Part shown: in pieces, positions 43,733-53,886 of the stretch
Numbering within the stretch: position 1 is the first letter of the stretch
Layout: each line of letters starts with the position of its first letter
Assembly: GCA_030828505.1 (NCBI GenBank)
Contig: JAURCJ010000005.1
Location: 51,803-115,802, forward strand
DNA length: 64,000 nt
Direction: 5' to 3'
From: Alphaproteobacteria bacterium
Lineage (GTDB): Bacteria; Pseudomonadota; Alphaproteobacteria; TMED109
The notes under the pieces: generated by a model
The model's input: the letters and a program-made list of their open reading frames with translations, nothing else
Database searches by the model: none
Told to the model about the DNA's origin: nothing
Program-made: the position numbers and the translations under genes

Positions 43733-44946
43733 TGAATATAGTTTTTAAGTCTGTTTTATTACTTTTATTAACTATTTTTTCACATTCTGCTTATTCTAGA
43801 CCAAGTATTTTAGAATTTGAAACTGAGGTAACTGTCGCTTCATGGTTATTTCCAGAGTCTCCTTTATATGCAGGCCAAAAGGATAATAATTATTCAATCG
43901 CCTTAGAATCTGAGTTATATGCTGAATGGGATAAAGGAGATAGTTTTGTATTTACTCCATTTATACTTTTGGATAGCTACGACGATAACAGATCTCATTT
44001 AGATATTAGAGAAGCGCTTTATTCTTGGTATGGTGATGACTGGGAATCATCCGTAGGTATAGGCCAAGTGTTTTGGGGTGTTACAGAATCAAAAAATTTA
44101 GTAGATATAATTAATCAATTTGACGCGGTATATGATCCGTTATTTAAAACAAAGCTTGGCCAACCATTAACAAATTTAACTTTAATTAGAGACAGTGGTT
44201 ATTATGAATTATTTATTCTTCCTTATTTTCGTGAAAGAACATCACCGGGTAAAAAAGGTCGTTTAAGAGGAGATCCAGAATTTTCTAAAGGGGGAACTAA
44301 GTTTGAAGGAGGAAGTCAATGGACTCCTGAATTAGCTGTTAGGTGGTCTAATAGTTTTAATGATTATGACTTGTCAATGCATAGTTTTTTTGGTTATTCA
44401 AGAGCTCCTTCTATAGATGTTATGATAGTAGATGGACAACTTAAGTATGAACCAAATTATCAAAGAGTAAGGCAAATTGGGGGGACTGTTCAAAAAACTT
44501 CCGAAGCCACCCTTTATAAGATGGAGTGGTTAGCTAAAGATGGGCAAAAAGACGCTAACTTTAGAAGGGGTGGATATTTTTCGACAGTATTTGGCTTTGA
44601 GCATACTTTATATAAGGCCATTGATGAAGGAGGAGATTTAGGGTTTTTAATGGAATATAATTTTGATAGTAGAAGGTCTCGATCTAATGACAGTTTACAA
44701 GACGATATTTTTATAGCAGCCCGAATAACATTAAATGATCCAGATGATACACAGATGTTATTTGGGTCTATTTTAGATTTAGATGGAGATGGGCAGATGT
44801 ATCAAGTTGATTTCGGAAAACGTTTAAATGATTCTCTAACTTTTGGAGTTAAGGGTGCAGTTTATCAGAATGGTAGATATAATTCTAATCTATATATTTT
44901 ACGGCAGGATAGCTGGGTAGAAATTAATTTAAAGCAATATTTTTAA
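43732..44946 (+). CDS. Predicted outer-membrane beta-barrel protein
   Basis: After a signal peptide (VLLLLLTIFSHSAYS) the 404-residue protein alternates polar and hydrophobic residues and is rich in aromatic strand ends (SWYGDDWESSVGIGQVFWG, LFILPYFRERTSPGKKGRLRG). The C-terminus ends in a strand and a final Phe (WVEINLKQYF), the beta-barrel assembly signal. No named family is certain. The one-base overlap with the LolA-like gene and shared operon with the MMPL exporter suggest it is the outer-membrane end of the same route. Confidence 0.75.
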   Translation: MNIVFKSVLLLLLTIFSHSAYSRPSILEFETEVTVASWLFPESPLYAGQKDNNYSIALESELYAEWDKGDSFVFTPFILLDSYDDNRSHLDIREALYSWYGDDWESSVGIGQVFWGVTESKNLVDIINQFDAVYDPLFKTKLGQPLTNLTLIRDSGYYELFILPYFRERTSPGKKGRLRGDPEFSKGGTKFEGGSQWTPELAVRWSNSFNDYDLSMHSFFGYSRAPSIDVMIVDGQLKYEPNYQRVRQIGGTVQKTSEATLYKMEWLAKDGQKDANFRRGGYFSTVFGFEHTLYKAIDEGGDLGFLMEYNFDSRRSRSNDSLQDDIFIAARITLNDPDDTQMLFGSILDLDGDGQMYQVDFGKRLNDSLTFGVKGAVYQNGRYNSNLYILRQDSWVEINLKQYF

Positions 44947-45027
44947 TATCAATTTTAAAGTATTGTTGATTATTTAGATTCTATAAATATAATCTGCTAC
45001 TAATAGTTTTTTAAATAAGGTTCTGTT

Positions 45028-45471
45028 ATGGCAGTCTCAAAAAAGAAGAATAATAAAATAGAAGTTAGCCTTGATAATTATAAATTAAGTGAAAAAGACC
45101 CTTTTATGTGCAAGGAGCAATTAGCATATTTTAAATTAAAATTAGAAAAATGGAGATCTGATGTTATGTCAGATTCTGAAAAAACGCGGAAAAGTTTGCA
45201 AAAAAATAATACTCCTGAAGCTGATGTTGCTGATCGCGCTTCTACTGAAACAGAAAGAGCTTTAGAATTAAGGACTAGAGATAGACAAAGAAAGTTATTA
45301 GCTAAGATTAATGCAGCATTAGCAAGGATTAAAGATGGTTCTTATGGATATTGCATAGAAACGGGTGAGCCTATTGGTTTAAAAAGGTTAGATGCAAGAC
45401 CTATAGCGTTATTATCAATTCAAGCACAAGAGCGTCATGAAAAATATGAGCGTTCACATCGAGACGATTAA
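45028..45471 (+). CDS. dksA: RNA polymerase-binding transcription factor DksA
   Basis: DksA binds the RNA polymerase secondary channel and acts with ppGpp to adjust transcription on starvation. The coiled-coil tip region DVADRASTETERALELRTRDRQRKL is present. The C-terminal region YGYCIETGEPIGLKRLDARPIALLSIQAQERHEK follows the DksA zinc-finger outline but keeps only one of four cysteines, which is the usual alphaproteobacterial form. It is 147 residues and lies upstream of recA. Confidence 0.93.
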   Translation: MAVSKKKNNKIEVSLDNYKLSEKDPFMCKEQLAYFKLKLEKWRSDVMSDSEKTRKSLQKNNTPEADVADRASTETERALELRTRDRQRKLLAKINAALARIKDGSYGYCIETGEPIGLKRLDARPIALLSIQAQERHEKYERSHRDD

Positions 45472-45476
45472 AAAAA

Positions 45477-45491
45477 GAACAAAATAAGAAC
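45477..45491. promoter_or_regulatory. SOS box of recA (GAAC-N7-GAAC)
   Basis: GAAC at 45477-45480 and GAAC at 45488-45491 are separated by exactly 7 bases. This direct repeat is the known alphaproteobacterial LexA site (GTTC-N7-GTTC on the other strand). It lies just upstream of the predicted recA -35 box. Confidence 0.8.
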
Positions 45492-45498
45492 AAATTGT

Positions 45499-45528
45499 TT
45501 GACATAAGTAATTAAATTATGTTTTATA
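45499..45528 (+). promoter_or_regulatory. Predicted recA promoter
   Basis: A perfect -35 TTGACA (45499-45504) is followed 18 bases later by a -10-like TTTATA (45523-45528). The promoter is flanked by an SOS box upstream and a weaker one over the likely transcription start. Confidence 0.65.
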
Positions 45529-45531
45529 TAA

Positions 45532-45546
45532 GAACAAAACATGATC
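45532..45546. promoter_or_regulatory. Second, degenerate SOS box
   Basis: GAAC at 45532-45535, 7 bases, then GATC at 45543-45546: one half matches the consensus and the other differs at one base. It would cover the transcription start, where LexA binding should block initiation. Confidence 0.45.
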
Positions 45547-45627
45547 ATTTGTATTTAAAAAATAAATAAAAAAAATATTTATTTATAAAAATATATTAAT
45601 GGAATAAAAAGGTAAGGAAAATAATTT

Positions 45628-46728
45628 ATGTCTGATAAAGAAAAAAAACCAGAATTGAGGATAGTTGAAATGGAAGATAAAGAAAAAGGTAAAGCGTTAG
45701 AGGCAGCACTTTCACAAATTGAAAGAGCATATGGTAAAGGTTCCATAATGAAATTAGGGGAAAACTCCGTAGTTGAAATGGAATCAATTTCTACTGGGTC
45801 ATTAGGACTGGATATAGCTTTAGGCATAGGTGGTTTACCACGAGGAAGAATAATAGAAATTTATGGACCTGAAAGTTCTGGTAAAACAACATTAACTTTA
45901 CACGCTGTTGCACAGGCACAAAAAGAAGGTGGAGTATGTGCTTTTGTAGATGCTGAGCATGCATTAGATCCTGTATATGCAAAAAAATTGGGAGTAAATG
46001 TTGAAAATTTATTAATTAGTCAACCTGACGCGGGCGAGCAAGCTTTAGAAATTGCTGATACTTTAGTAAGATCTGGTGCTGTAGATTTAATAGTAGTTGA
46101 TTCTGTTGCTGCTTTAGTTCCAAGAGCCGAATTAGAAGGTGAAATGGGAGATCATCATGTAGGTTTACAGGCAAGATTAATGAGTCAGGCTTTAAGAAAA
46201 CTAACTTCAACTATAGCAAAATCGAATACTACGATAATTTTTATTAATCAAATTAGAATGAAAATAGGAGTAATGTTTGGTAGTCCTGAAACTACTACGG
46301 GTGGAAATGCCTTAAAATTTTATTCATCAGTAAGAATGGATATTAGAAGAATAGGACAAATAAAAGATAGAGATGAAGTTATTGGTAATCAAACCAGAGT
46401 TAAGGTGGTTAAAAATAAAGTGGCACCACCTTTTAAAGTAGTAGAGTTTGATATAATGTACGGAAAAGGCATAAGCTATAATGGAGAATTAGTAGATCTA
46501 GGTGTAAAAGCTGAAGTAATAGAAAAAGCTGGTTCATGGTATTCCTATAAAGATGAAAGAATTGGTCAAGGACGTGAAAATGTTAAGCAATACCTTGAAG
46601 ATCATCCAGATATAGCAGAAAATATAGGTTTAGAAATAAAAAGTAGTTTAGGTATTGTTAAGGATTTAGAAGAATCTGATATAATAGAAAATACTGAAAT
46701 GGATAAAACAGCAAAAAGCTCAGAATAA
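45628..46728 (+). CDS. recA: Recombinase RecA
   Basis: RecA forms filaments on single-stranded DNA for recombination and triggers LexA cleavage. The Walker A motif is GPESSGKTT, and [36 protein letters not shown] and the C-terminal acidic tail are all present. The 366-residue length is normal. SOS boxes and a promoter lie in the preceding gap. It is followed by alaS and icd, a gene order common in alphaproteobacteria. Confidence 0.97.
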   Translation: MSDKEKKPELRIVEMEDKEKGKALEAALSQIERAYGKGSIMKLGENSVVEMESISTGSLGLDIALGIGGLPRGRIIEIYGPESSGKTTLTLHAVAQAQKEGGVCAFVDAEHALDPVYAKKLGVNVENLLISQPDAGEQALEIADTLVRSGAVDLIVVDSVAALVPRAELEGEMGDHHVGLQARLMSQALRKLTSTIAKSNTTIIFINQIRMKIGVMFGSPETTTGGNALKFYSSVRMDIRRIGQIKDRDEVIGNQTRVKVVKNKVAPPFKVVEFDIMYGKGISYNGELVDLGVKAEVIEKAGSWYSYKDERIGQGRENVKQYLEDHPDIAENIGLEIKSSLGIVKDLEESDIIENTEMDKTAKSSE

Positions 46729-46812
46729 ATATAGACTTATTATTCTATCCCTTTTAAAACAATCTATTAACATTAAATGATAAAATGTTAAGATGCTTTT
46801 AGGAGGGATAAA

Positions 46813-49455
46813 TTGACTAATTCAACGAAAGAAATAAGAAGAGCCTTTTTAGACTATTTTAAGTCTAATGATCATAAAGAATTATCTTCATCCCCTTTAA
46901 TTCCTCAAGATGATCCTACATTATTATTTACAAATGCAGGTATGGTTCAATTCAAAAATATTTTTACTGGTAAAGAAAATAGTAAATATGAAAGAGCTAC
47001 TACTTCACAAAAATGCTTAAGAGCTGGAGGAAAGCATAATGATTTAGAAAATGTTGGGTATACAGCTCGACATCACACATTTTTTGAAATGTTAGGAAAT
47101 TTTAGTTTTGGAAATTATTTTAAAGAGCTAGCAATAGAATATGCTTGGAATTTAGTAACTAAAATATATGGATTAGATCCTAAAAAATTATTGGTTACAG
47201 TTTATTCTGAAGATGAAGAGGCCAATAACTTATGGAGTAAAATTTCTGGATTACCAGAAAATAGGATAATAAAAATTGCTACATCAGATAATTTTTGGTC
47301 CATGGGTGATACTGGTCCTTGTGGCCCTTGTTCAGAAATATTCTATGATCATGGGCCTAAAATAGCTGGAGGCATACCTGGAAGTAAGAACGAAGATGGT
47401 GATCGTTTCATAGAAATATGGAATTTAGTTTTTATGCAATATGAAATGTTAGCTAATGGAAATAGAAATAATCTACCTAAACCTTCAATAGATACTGGCA
47501 TGGGGTTGGAGAGAATGGCAGCTGTTTTACAAGGAGTCCATAATAATTATGAAATAGATTTATTTCAAGAATTAATAAATGCTTCTATAGAGTATTCAGG
47601 AGAAGATGCAAATGATGAAAGTATTATTTCTCATAGGGTTATATCAGACCATTTAAGAGCCTCAGCTTTTCTAATTGCTGACGGAGTTCTTCCTTCTAAT
47701 GAAGGTAGAGGATATGTTTTGAGAAGAATTATGAGGAGAGCTATGAGGCATGTACATAAATTAGGTATAAAAGACCCGCATATGTTCCGCCTAGTTAATA
47801 TTTTAATTCAGCAAATGGGAGAATCTTTTATTGAATTAAACCGTGCAAAAATTTTAATAGAGAATACTCTTAAAGATGAGGAAATCAAATTTAGAGAAAC
47901 TTTAGATAGGGGCCTGGGATTATTAGATCAATCTATTAATAAGTTAAATAATACTGAAAAATTACCAGGAGAAGTTGCATTTAAGTTATATGATACATAT
48001 GGATTTCCAGTAGATCTTACAGCTGATATTTTAAGAGGTAAAGGCAGAGATTTAGATTATAAGGGCTTTGAAAAAAGTATGAATCTGCAAAAAGAAACTG
48101 CAAGGCAAGCTTGGAGTGGTTCAGGTGATAAAGAAACAGACTCAACTTGGATAGATATTAAGGAAAAAGAGGGAGAAGTAAAATTTGTAGGTTATGAAAA
48201 TAATAAAATTCAATCTATAGTGACTAATATTATTATTAATAATAATGAAAAAAATGAAGCTAATCTTGGCGAGGAAGCTAAAATTTTAACAGAGGAATCT
48301 CCATTTTATGGGGAGTCAGGTGGTCAAATCGGTGATACTGGAAAGATAAAATGGAAAAATGGAGAAGCCGTAGTTTTTGATACAAAAAAAATTGAAAATT
48401 TAATTGTTCACTTTGTAAAAATTGTTAAAGGTAATCTTAAAGTTAAAGCCAACGTTACTATGGAGATAGATGTTGATAGAAGAAACGCTTTAAAAGTGCA
48501 CCATAGTGCTACACATTTACTTCATGAAGCTTTAAGAAGGAATATTGGAGAACACATAAGTCAAAAAGGTAGCTTGGTAGCCCCAGATAAATTAAGGTTT
48601 GATATTAGTCATAATAAGCCAATAAGTAGTGAAGAAATTGAGGTGATAGAAAAAGAGATTAATAATAAAATAAGAGAAAATATTGAGGTATCTACTGATA
48701 TAATGAAAATTGATGAAGCTCAAAAAATGGGTGCGTTAGCTCTATTTGGAGAAAAATATAGTGATAGAGTTAGAGTAGTAAAAATGGCTAAAGATGAAAG
48801 TAGTCAATATTCTATTGAACTTTGTGGAGGTACTCATGTTAGTAGAACAGGAGACATTGGTTTATTTAAAATATTATCAGAATCTGCCTTAGGGTCTGGA
48901 ATAAGAAGAATAGAAGCAGTAGCAGGTAAGGCTGCACTAGAAGTATTCCAAAATTATAATAATCTTATTGGTGATATTTCTTCTGAAATGAGAGTATCGA
49001 ATGAAAATTTAAAAGATAGAATAATATCCTTAATATCAGATAAAAAAGCATTAGAAAAACAAATCAATGATTTAAATAAGAAAGTTAATACTTCTAAAAT
49101 ATCAGACGTAGAAACTAACAAGGTTATAATAAACAAAATAACAGTAATTAGTAAAATTTTAGACTCTATGCCTCCTAAGGAACTAAAGGGTTTAGTTGAT
49201 GAAATTAAAAAGGATATAGTGAGTGGTATAGTAATTATTATCAGTACTTTAGATAAAAAAGCCTCAATAGTTGTTGGAGTAACTGAAGATATTACAAATA
49301 AATATGATGCAGTAGAATTTACAAAAGCTGCTGTGGAGATTTTAGGAGGAAAAGGAGGTGGGGGAAGACCAGATATGGCACAAGGAGGAGGCCCTCAATA
49401 TGAAAAAACAGAAGAAGCCATAAATCAAATTAAACATTTAATAAAATCTAAGTAA
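46813..49455 (+). CDS. alaS: Alanine-tRNA ligase
   Basis: AlaRS charges tRNA-Ala and edits misacylated Ser. The class II core starts RRAFLDYFKSNDHKELSSSPLIPQDDPTLLFTNAGM; the editing site is seen in HHSATHLLHEALRR and CGGTHVSRTGDIG; the glycine-rich end GGKGGGGRPDMAQGGG belongs to the C-Ala domain. The 880 residues are full length. The start is TTG, preceded by a perfect AGGAGG 6 bases upstream, which settles the start site. It is convergent with icd by 3 bases. Confidence 0.96.
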   Translation: MTNSTKEIRRAFLDYFKSNDHKELSSSPLIPQDDPTLLFTNAGMVQFKNIFTGKENSKYERATTSQKCLRAGGKHNDLENVGYTARHHTFFEMLGNFSFGNYFKELAIEYAWNLVTKIYGLDPKKLLVTVYSEDEEANNLWSKISGLPENRIIKIATSDNFWSMGDTGPCGPCSEIFYDHGPKIAGGIPGSKNEDGDRFIEIWNLVFMQYEMLANGNRNNLPKPSIDTGMGLERMAAVLQGVHNNYEIDLFQELINASIEYSGEDANDESIISHRVISDHLRASAFLIADGVLPSNEGRGYVLRRIMRRAMRHVHKLGIKDPHMFRLVNILIQQMGESFIELNRAKILIENTLKDEEIKFRETLDRGLGLLDQSINKLNNTEKLPGEVAFKLYDTYGFPVDLTADILRGKGRDLDYKGFEKSMNLQKETARQAWSGSGDKETDSTWIDIKEKEGEVKFVGYENNKIQSIVTNIIINNNEKNEANLGEEAKILTEESPFYGESGGQIGDTGKIKWKNGEAVVFDTKKIENLIVHFVKIVKGNLKVKANVTMEIDVDRRNALKVHHSATHLLHEALRRNIGEHISQKGSLVAPDKLRFDISHNKPISSEEIEVIEKEINNKIRENIEVSTDIMKIDEAQKMGALALFGEKYSDRVRVVKMAKDESSQYSIELCGGTHVSRTGDIGLFKILSESALGSGIRRIEAVAGKAALEVFQNYNNLIGDISSEMRVSNENLKDRIISLISDKKALEKQINDLNKKVNTSKISDVETNKVIINKITVISKILDSMPPKELKGLVDEIKKDIVSGIVIIISTLDKKASIVVGVTEDITNKYDAVEFTKAAVEILGGKGGGGRPDMAQGGGPQYEKTEEAINQIKHLIKSK

Positions 49456-49458
49456 TAC

Positions 49459-50673
49459 TTAATTAATTTCGGTTTTAAGGTTTTTATCTAATTCTTCTAA
49501 AAACTCTATGGTTTCCATCCAACCTTGATTATTTCCAACAAGAAGCGCTAAATCTTTAGTCATAGCACCATTTTCTATAGTATTAATGCATACTGTTTCT
49601 AATTTTTCTGAAAAATTTTGTAATTCTATATTTTTATCAAATTTTCCTCGATACCATAATCCTCTAGTCCAAGCAAATATAGATGCAATAGGGTTTGTTG
49701 ATGTGGCCTCTCCTCTTTCATAAGCTCTAAAATGCCTAGTTACTGTTCCATGGGCTGCTTCCGACTCTATAGTTTTTCCATCAGGAGTCATTAATACTGA
49801 TGTCATTAAACCAAGTGAGCCAAATCCCTGTGCAACCACATCAGATTGAACATCTCCATCATAGTTTTTACATGCCCATACAAAGCCTCCCTCCCATTTC
49901 ATTGCAGCGGCTACCATATCATCTATTAATCTATGTTCATATGTTATATTTTTATTATTAAATTTATCTTTAAACTCTGTATCAAAAATATCTTGGAATA
50001 TATCTTTAAACCTTCCATCATAGGCTTTCAATATAGTATTTTTTGTAGAGAGGTATACAGGCCAATTTAAATTTAAACCATAATTAAAACAAGCTCTTGC
50101 AAATCCCCTTATAGATTCATCTATATTATACATTCCCATAGCTACTCCAGGTCCATCATATTTATTAACCTCATATTCAATTTCCTCGCCACCACTTTCA
50201 GGTACAAATTTCATTATTAATTTACCCGGTTCTGGAATTAAAAAATCAGTAGCTCTGTATTGATCTCCATATGCATGACGGCCAATAACGATAGGTTTTG
50301 TCCATCCAGGAACATATTTTGGAATATTTTTACAAATTATTGGCTGCCTAAATACAGTACCGCCTAAAATATTTCTTATTGTACCGTTAGGAGAACGCCA
50401 CATTTTTTTTAAGTTGAATTCTTCAACGCGCTGTTCATCTGGAGTAATTGTCGCACATTTAACACCTACACCATATTTTTTTATTGCACTTGCAGAATCA
50501 ATTGTAACTTGGTCAGAGGTTTTATCTCTATTTTCAATGCTTAAATCATAATATAAAGTTTCAATATCTAAATAGGGTTTAATTAATCTTTCTCTAATTA
50601 ATTCCCATATTATTCTTGTCATTTCATCACCATCAATTTCAACAACTGGCGTTTTAACAATAATTTTCTTCAT
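49459..50673 (-). CDS. icd: NADP-dependent isocitrate dehydrogenase, eukaryotic-like type
   Basis: This TCA-cycle enzyme oxidises isocitrate to 2-oxoglutarate. [15 protein letters not shown], the substrate-binding [16 protein letters not shown], the metal-site stretch [22 protein letters not shown] and [31 protein letters not shown] are the hallmarks of the dimeric type shared with eukaryotes, common in alphaproteobacteria. At 404 residues it is complete. It is encoded convergent with alaS. Confidence 0.96.
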   Translation of the reverse strand: MKKIIVKTPVVEIDGDEMTRIIWELIRERLIKPYLDIETLYYDLSIENRDKTSDQVTIDSASAIKKYGVGVKCATITPDEQRVEEFNLKKMWRSPNGTIRNILGGTVFRQPIICKNIPKYVPGWTKPIVIGRHAYGDQYRATDFLIPEPGKLIMKFVPESGGEEIEYEVNKYDGPGVAMGMYNIDESIRGFARACFNYGLNLNWPVYLSTKNTILKAYDGRFKDIFQDIFDTEFKDKFNNKNITYEHRLIDDMVAAAMKWEGGFVWACKNYDGDVQSDVVAQGFGSLGLMTSVLMTPDGKTIESEAAHGTVTRHFRAYERGEATSTNPIASIFAWTRGLWYRGKFDKNIELQNFSEKLETVCINTIENGAMTKDLALLVGNNQGWMETIEFLEELDKNLKTEIN

Positions 50674-50725
50674 TACCTCTCCTTAATAAATATCAATATT
50701 TAAAAATTTTTATTTAAATTAGAAT

Positions 50726-51286
50726 TTATTTTAATGTAATTAGTATTTTTTCTAGATTTTTAATATTATTCACCCAAATTATATTTGTAATATCTTGTTT
50801 ATATAAAAATTCTTCTTTATGCATTGTTTTTATCAAAAGTTTTAGATTTTTCCAATAATTACTAATATTAAATATAATTACTGGCTTATTATATATTTTT
50901 AATTGATTTAGTGTTAAAATTTCAAATAATTCATCAAGTGTTCCAAAACCTCCAGGTAGAATTAAAAATATGTCTGCATTTTTTACCATCAGAATTTTGC
51001 GATGGTGTAACGAATTAACTACTTGTAGTGTTTTGATGTTTTCTTGTCTTATTTCCGGTTTATTAAGAAATTTAGGAATAATGCCAATTATTTTACTATT
51101 AAGCTTTGTATATGTTTTATATACTATTCCCATTAAGCCAATTTTCCCACCTCCATATATTATGTTAAATTTATATTTAGATATTAGTTTTGTTATATTG
51201 GAAACTTCTTTTTTATATATATTATTTTTACCGAGTTTAGAGCCACAGAATATAGCAATAGTTTTATTATGGTTATTCTTTTTCAT
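50726..51286 (-). CDS. LOG family nucleoside monophosphate phosphoribohydrolase
   Basis: The PGGFGTLDELFEILTLNQLKIYNKPV motif with G-G-x-G-T-x-x-E is diagnostic of LOG (lysine-decarboxylase-like) proteins, which split the N-glycosidic bond of cytokinin ribotides or AMP. IAIFCGSKLGKN and IYGGGKIGLMGIV give the nucleotide-binding front half. Bacterial members probably act in nucleotide salvage. At 186 residues it matches the single-domain type I form. It is divergent from the LysM gene. Confidence 0.88.
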   Translation of the reverse strand: MKKNNHNKTIAIFCGSKLGKNNIYKKEVSNITKLISKYKFNIIYGGGKIGLMGIVYKTYTKLNSKIIGIIPKFLNKPEIRQENIKTLQVVNSLHHRKILMVKNADIFLILPGGFGTLDELFEILTLNQLKIYNKPVIIFNISNYWKNLKLLIKTMHKEEFLYKQDITNIIWVNNIKNLEKILITLK

Positions 51287-51362
51287 AATGTTTAATTTTT
51301 TCTATATTTTATACATATATTTATTTAGTATAAACATAAATATATATATTGGGACAAAATAA

Positions 51363-52397
51363 ATGAAATTGATCTTTGGAGAAAATACGAAACAATATTT
51401 TATTGGTGGTGGGTTGATAATTGCTGCAATTATATTTTTATTGTTAATTATTAAATACGTTCCTTTAGACCCCACTAAAGTAGAAGTAGAGCCTTTTGAG
51501 GAAAAAATTCATTATGAAGTTGAGCCAAATATAAACAATGAAGAAGCAAATAAAACAGAACAAGCTCAAACAGAAGATAAACTTCTAGTTATTAAAGAAC
51601 CAACTTTTGATGTGATAAACGTAGATGAAGAAGGACAATTAATTATAGCTGGAAGGGCAGGAAAAAATCAGTTAGTGCGGATCTATAATGGTGACCAGTT
51701 ATTAGGTGAGGTTAATACTAATCAATTTGGAGAATTTGTATTTATGCCTGATGAGAAATTAGTACCTGGAGCTTATGATTTAAATTTAGTTTCTGATGGT
51801 CTAAAATCTCTAGACTCTGTATCTATTATAGTCCCAGAAAAACAAAATTTAGCAATCACAACAGATAAAGCTAATGATGTAATAGTTACTGTAAATAATG
51901 CTGATGGAACAATAAAAAAAGTTTTACAGGGAGCTTCAAATAGTAGTGAAGGAAATAATCTATCCTTTGATTCATTATCTTATTCAGATAAAGGAAGTCT
52001 AAATTTATCAGGAAAAGCTAAACCTGGATCTAAAGTAGATATTTATATAGGAAAAAATTTAGTGGGAACGGCATATGCTGACGATGAGGGGTATTGGAAT
52101 ATTATTTTAGATCAGCCTGTTAATCCTGGAGATTATATTTTAAGGTTTAATGAAATTCAAAATGGTAATATAACAGCTAGTCTTGAGACGCCAATAAGAC
52201 AAATTGACTTATCTAAAGTGGAAGTTTCGGATAGTATGATATTAGTTCAACCAGGAAATAGTTTGTGGAGAATATCACGAAGGTTTTATGGTGAAGGTAT
52301 TAAGTACACTTTAATTTTTAAAGCTAATCAAAATCAAATAGATAATCCTGATTTAATATTTCCAGGACAAATATTTGAAATTCCAAGTTCTAATTAA
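51363..52397 (+). CDS. Membrane-anchored LysM protein with Ig-like domains
   Basis: The protein has one N-terminal membrane helix (FIGGGLIIAAIIFLLLIIKYV), an acidic linker, two Ig-like repeats (about residues 75-155 and 205-280, each with a GxAGKNQLVRIYNGDQLLGEV or GKAKPGSKVDIYIGKNLVG pattern) and a C-terminal LysM domain VQPGNSLWRISRRFYGEGIKYTLIF that binds peptidoglycan. This layout is common in alphaproteobacterial cell-wall proteins of unknown role. It is convergent with pqqE. Confidence 0.83.
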   Translation: MKLIFGENTKQYFIGGGLIIAAIIFLLLIIKYVPLDPTKVEVEPFEEKIHYEVEPNINNEEANKTEQAQTEDKLLVIKEPTFDVINVDEEGQLIIAGRAGKNQLVRIYNGDQLLGEVNTNQFGEFVFMPDEKLVPGAYDLNLVSDGLKSLDSVSIIVPEKQNLAITTDKANDVIVTVNNADGTIKKVLQGASNSSEGNNLSFDSLSYSDKGSLNLSGKAKPGSKVDIYIGKNLVGTAYADDEGYWNIILDQPVNPGDYILRFNEIQNGNITASLETPIRQIDLSKVEVSDSMILVQPGNSLWRISRRFYGEGIKYTLIFKANQNQIDNPDLIFPGQIFEIPSSN

Positions 52398-52405
52398 AAA
52401 AATAG

Positions 52406-53587
52406 CTAGGACTTTAGGGATTTATTAGAATTATGGCCAACACCTATTATAGGTTTTCTTACATTGATTTTTCTATAAATAAATTCTGGTATTTCTTCTG
52501 TTCCTACTTTAGATAAAGGTTCATCTAAAACATTTCTATATGGTGAAAATTCACAAGTAGGATCAGTAGCATTTTCATTTCCCGTTAATGCAAATGCCTG
52601 ACACCTACAACCACCCCAGTCAATTTCTTTTCTATCACAGGATTGACAAGGCTCAGGCATCCATGAAGTTCCTCTAAATCTATTAAATGATTCTGAATGT
52701 TCCCATATCCAAGAAAGAGGTTTATCTTTAATATTATCAAATTCTAGAAAATTTAGTGACTCAGCTGCATGACATGGTAAAACTTTTCCTGCTGGTGTAA
52801 TATTTAAGAATTGTCTGCCCCATCCTCCCATACAGGACTTTGGCCTTTTTGCATAGTAATCGGGAACTACATAATCAATTGCTAATATACCTTTAAGCCT
52901 AATTCTAGCTTCTTCTACGATTTCAGTTGCATTGTCTAATTGCTCTTTAGTTGGTAAGAATGCAGTCTGGTTTTTTAAAGCCCAACCATAATATTGAACT
53001 TGTGCAACTTCTAGTCTCTCAGCATCAAGTTCAACAGCTAAATCAATCATTTCTTTTAAATTGTGAAGGTTTTGCCTGTGCATAACAGCATTAACCGTTA
53101 GAGGTAGTCCTACTTTTCTAATAAGACCACAGGTATGCAATTTTTTTGCATGCCCTTTATAACCAGCAATTTTTTCAGAATTATCTGGATCAGTATCTTG
53201 TATAGATACTTGTACATGATCTAATCCAGCGTCATAAAATTTTTTTAATCTTTCTTCGGTAACTAATACTCCAGAAGTTATTAAGTTAGTATAAAGCCCT
53301 ATAGAAGATGCATGTTGAATTAATTCTTCTAAATCTTTACGAGCAGTTGGTTCTCCACCAGAGAAATGAGCTTGTAAAATACCTATTTTAACAGATTCAC
53401 TTAGAGCTTTTTTCCAAGTTTCTGTATCGATTTCTTTTGATTTCATTTCTAGTTCTACAGGGTTAGAACAATATGGACATGATAGTGGACACCTATGAGT
53501 AAGTTCGCATAAAACAGCATAAGGAATTTGCAATTTTTGTTTTACTATGTTCTCAGTATTACTTTGCTCTAAATCTTTTTCATTCAT
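52406..53587 (-). CDS. pqqE: PQQ biosynthesis radical SAM enzyme PqqE
   Basis: PqqE links the Glu and Tyr side chains of PqqA, the first chemical step of PQQ formation, using SAM and iron-sulfur clusters. The radical SAM motif is CELTHRCPLSCPYC (CxxxCxxC), and the C-terminal SPASM cysteines lie in AGKVLPCHAA, EPCQSCDRKEIDWGGCRCQA and TDPTCEF. It is the last gene of pqqABCDE and overlaps pqqD by 4 bases. The 393 residues are complete. Confidence 0.96.
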   Translation of the reverse strand: MNEKDLEQSNTENIVKQKLQIPYAVLCELTHRCPLSCPYCSNPVELEMKSKEIDTETWKKALSESVKIGILQAHFSGGEPTARKDLEELIQHASSIGLYTNLITSGVLVTEERLKKFYDAGLDHVQVSIQDTDPDNSEKIAGYKGHAKKLHTCGLIRKVGLPLTVNAVMHRQNLHNLKEMIDLAVELDAERLEVAQVQYYGWALKNQTAFLPTKEQLDNATEIVEEARIRLKGILAIDYVVPDYYAKRPKSCMGGWGRQFLNITPAGKVLPCHAAESLNFLEFDNIKDKPLSWIWEHSESFNRFRGTSWMPEPCQSCDRKEIDWGGCRCQAFALTGNENATDPTCEFSPYRNVLDEPLSKVGTEEIPEFIYRKINVRKPIIGVGHNSNKSLKS

Positions 53588-53886
53588 ATTACTACAAACC
53601 CTTTTTCAGCTAATGATTGAAGCATAGATAATGTATCTTTAGAAATGACTTCTCTTGGCGCTCCCTCAAATTTTTTACATAAAGTATTAATTATAATTTC
53701 AATAGAAGATTCTCCATTTACAAGTTGTATAATTTCAGAAGCAATTTCATCCAATTCAAAAACTCTTTCAGGAGCATTTATAATCCATTTTTGTCTAGCT
53801 TCATCAAAACGTAATTTAGCATGTCTGGGTAATTTAGGAATATGTTCTTCATTTAATATTAGTAATTCAGTCATTATTCCGCCCAT
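53584..53886 (-). CDS. pqqD: PQQ biosynthesis peptide chaperone PqqD
   Basis: PqqD binds the PqqA peptide and presents it to PqqE. PKLPRHAKLRFDEARQKWIINAPERVFELDEIASEIIQLVNG is typical. Two starts are possible: the listed ATG 53886, or ATG 53874, which overlaps the pqqC stop by one base (TAATG) and would remove four residues (MGGI). The protein is about 96-100 residues. It overlaps pqqE by 4 bases. Confidence 0.93.
   Translation of the reverse strand: MGGIMTELLILNEEHIPKLPRHAKLRFDEARQKWIINAPERVFELDEIASEIIQLVNGESSIEIIINTLCKKFEGAPREVISKDTLSMLQSLAEKGFVVI

Noticed and set aside
46729-46812. T-box or riboswitch ahead of alaS.
   Set aside because: The leader is only about 80 bases and shows no specifier loop, antiterminator or conserved core.
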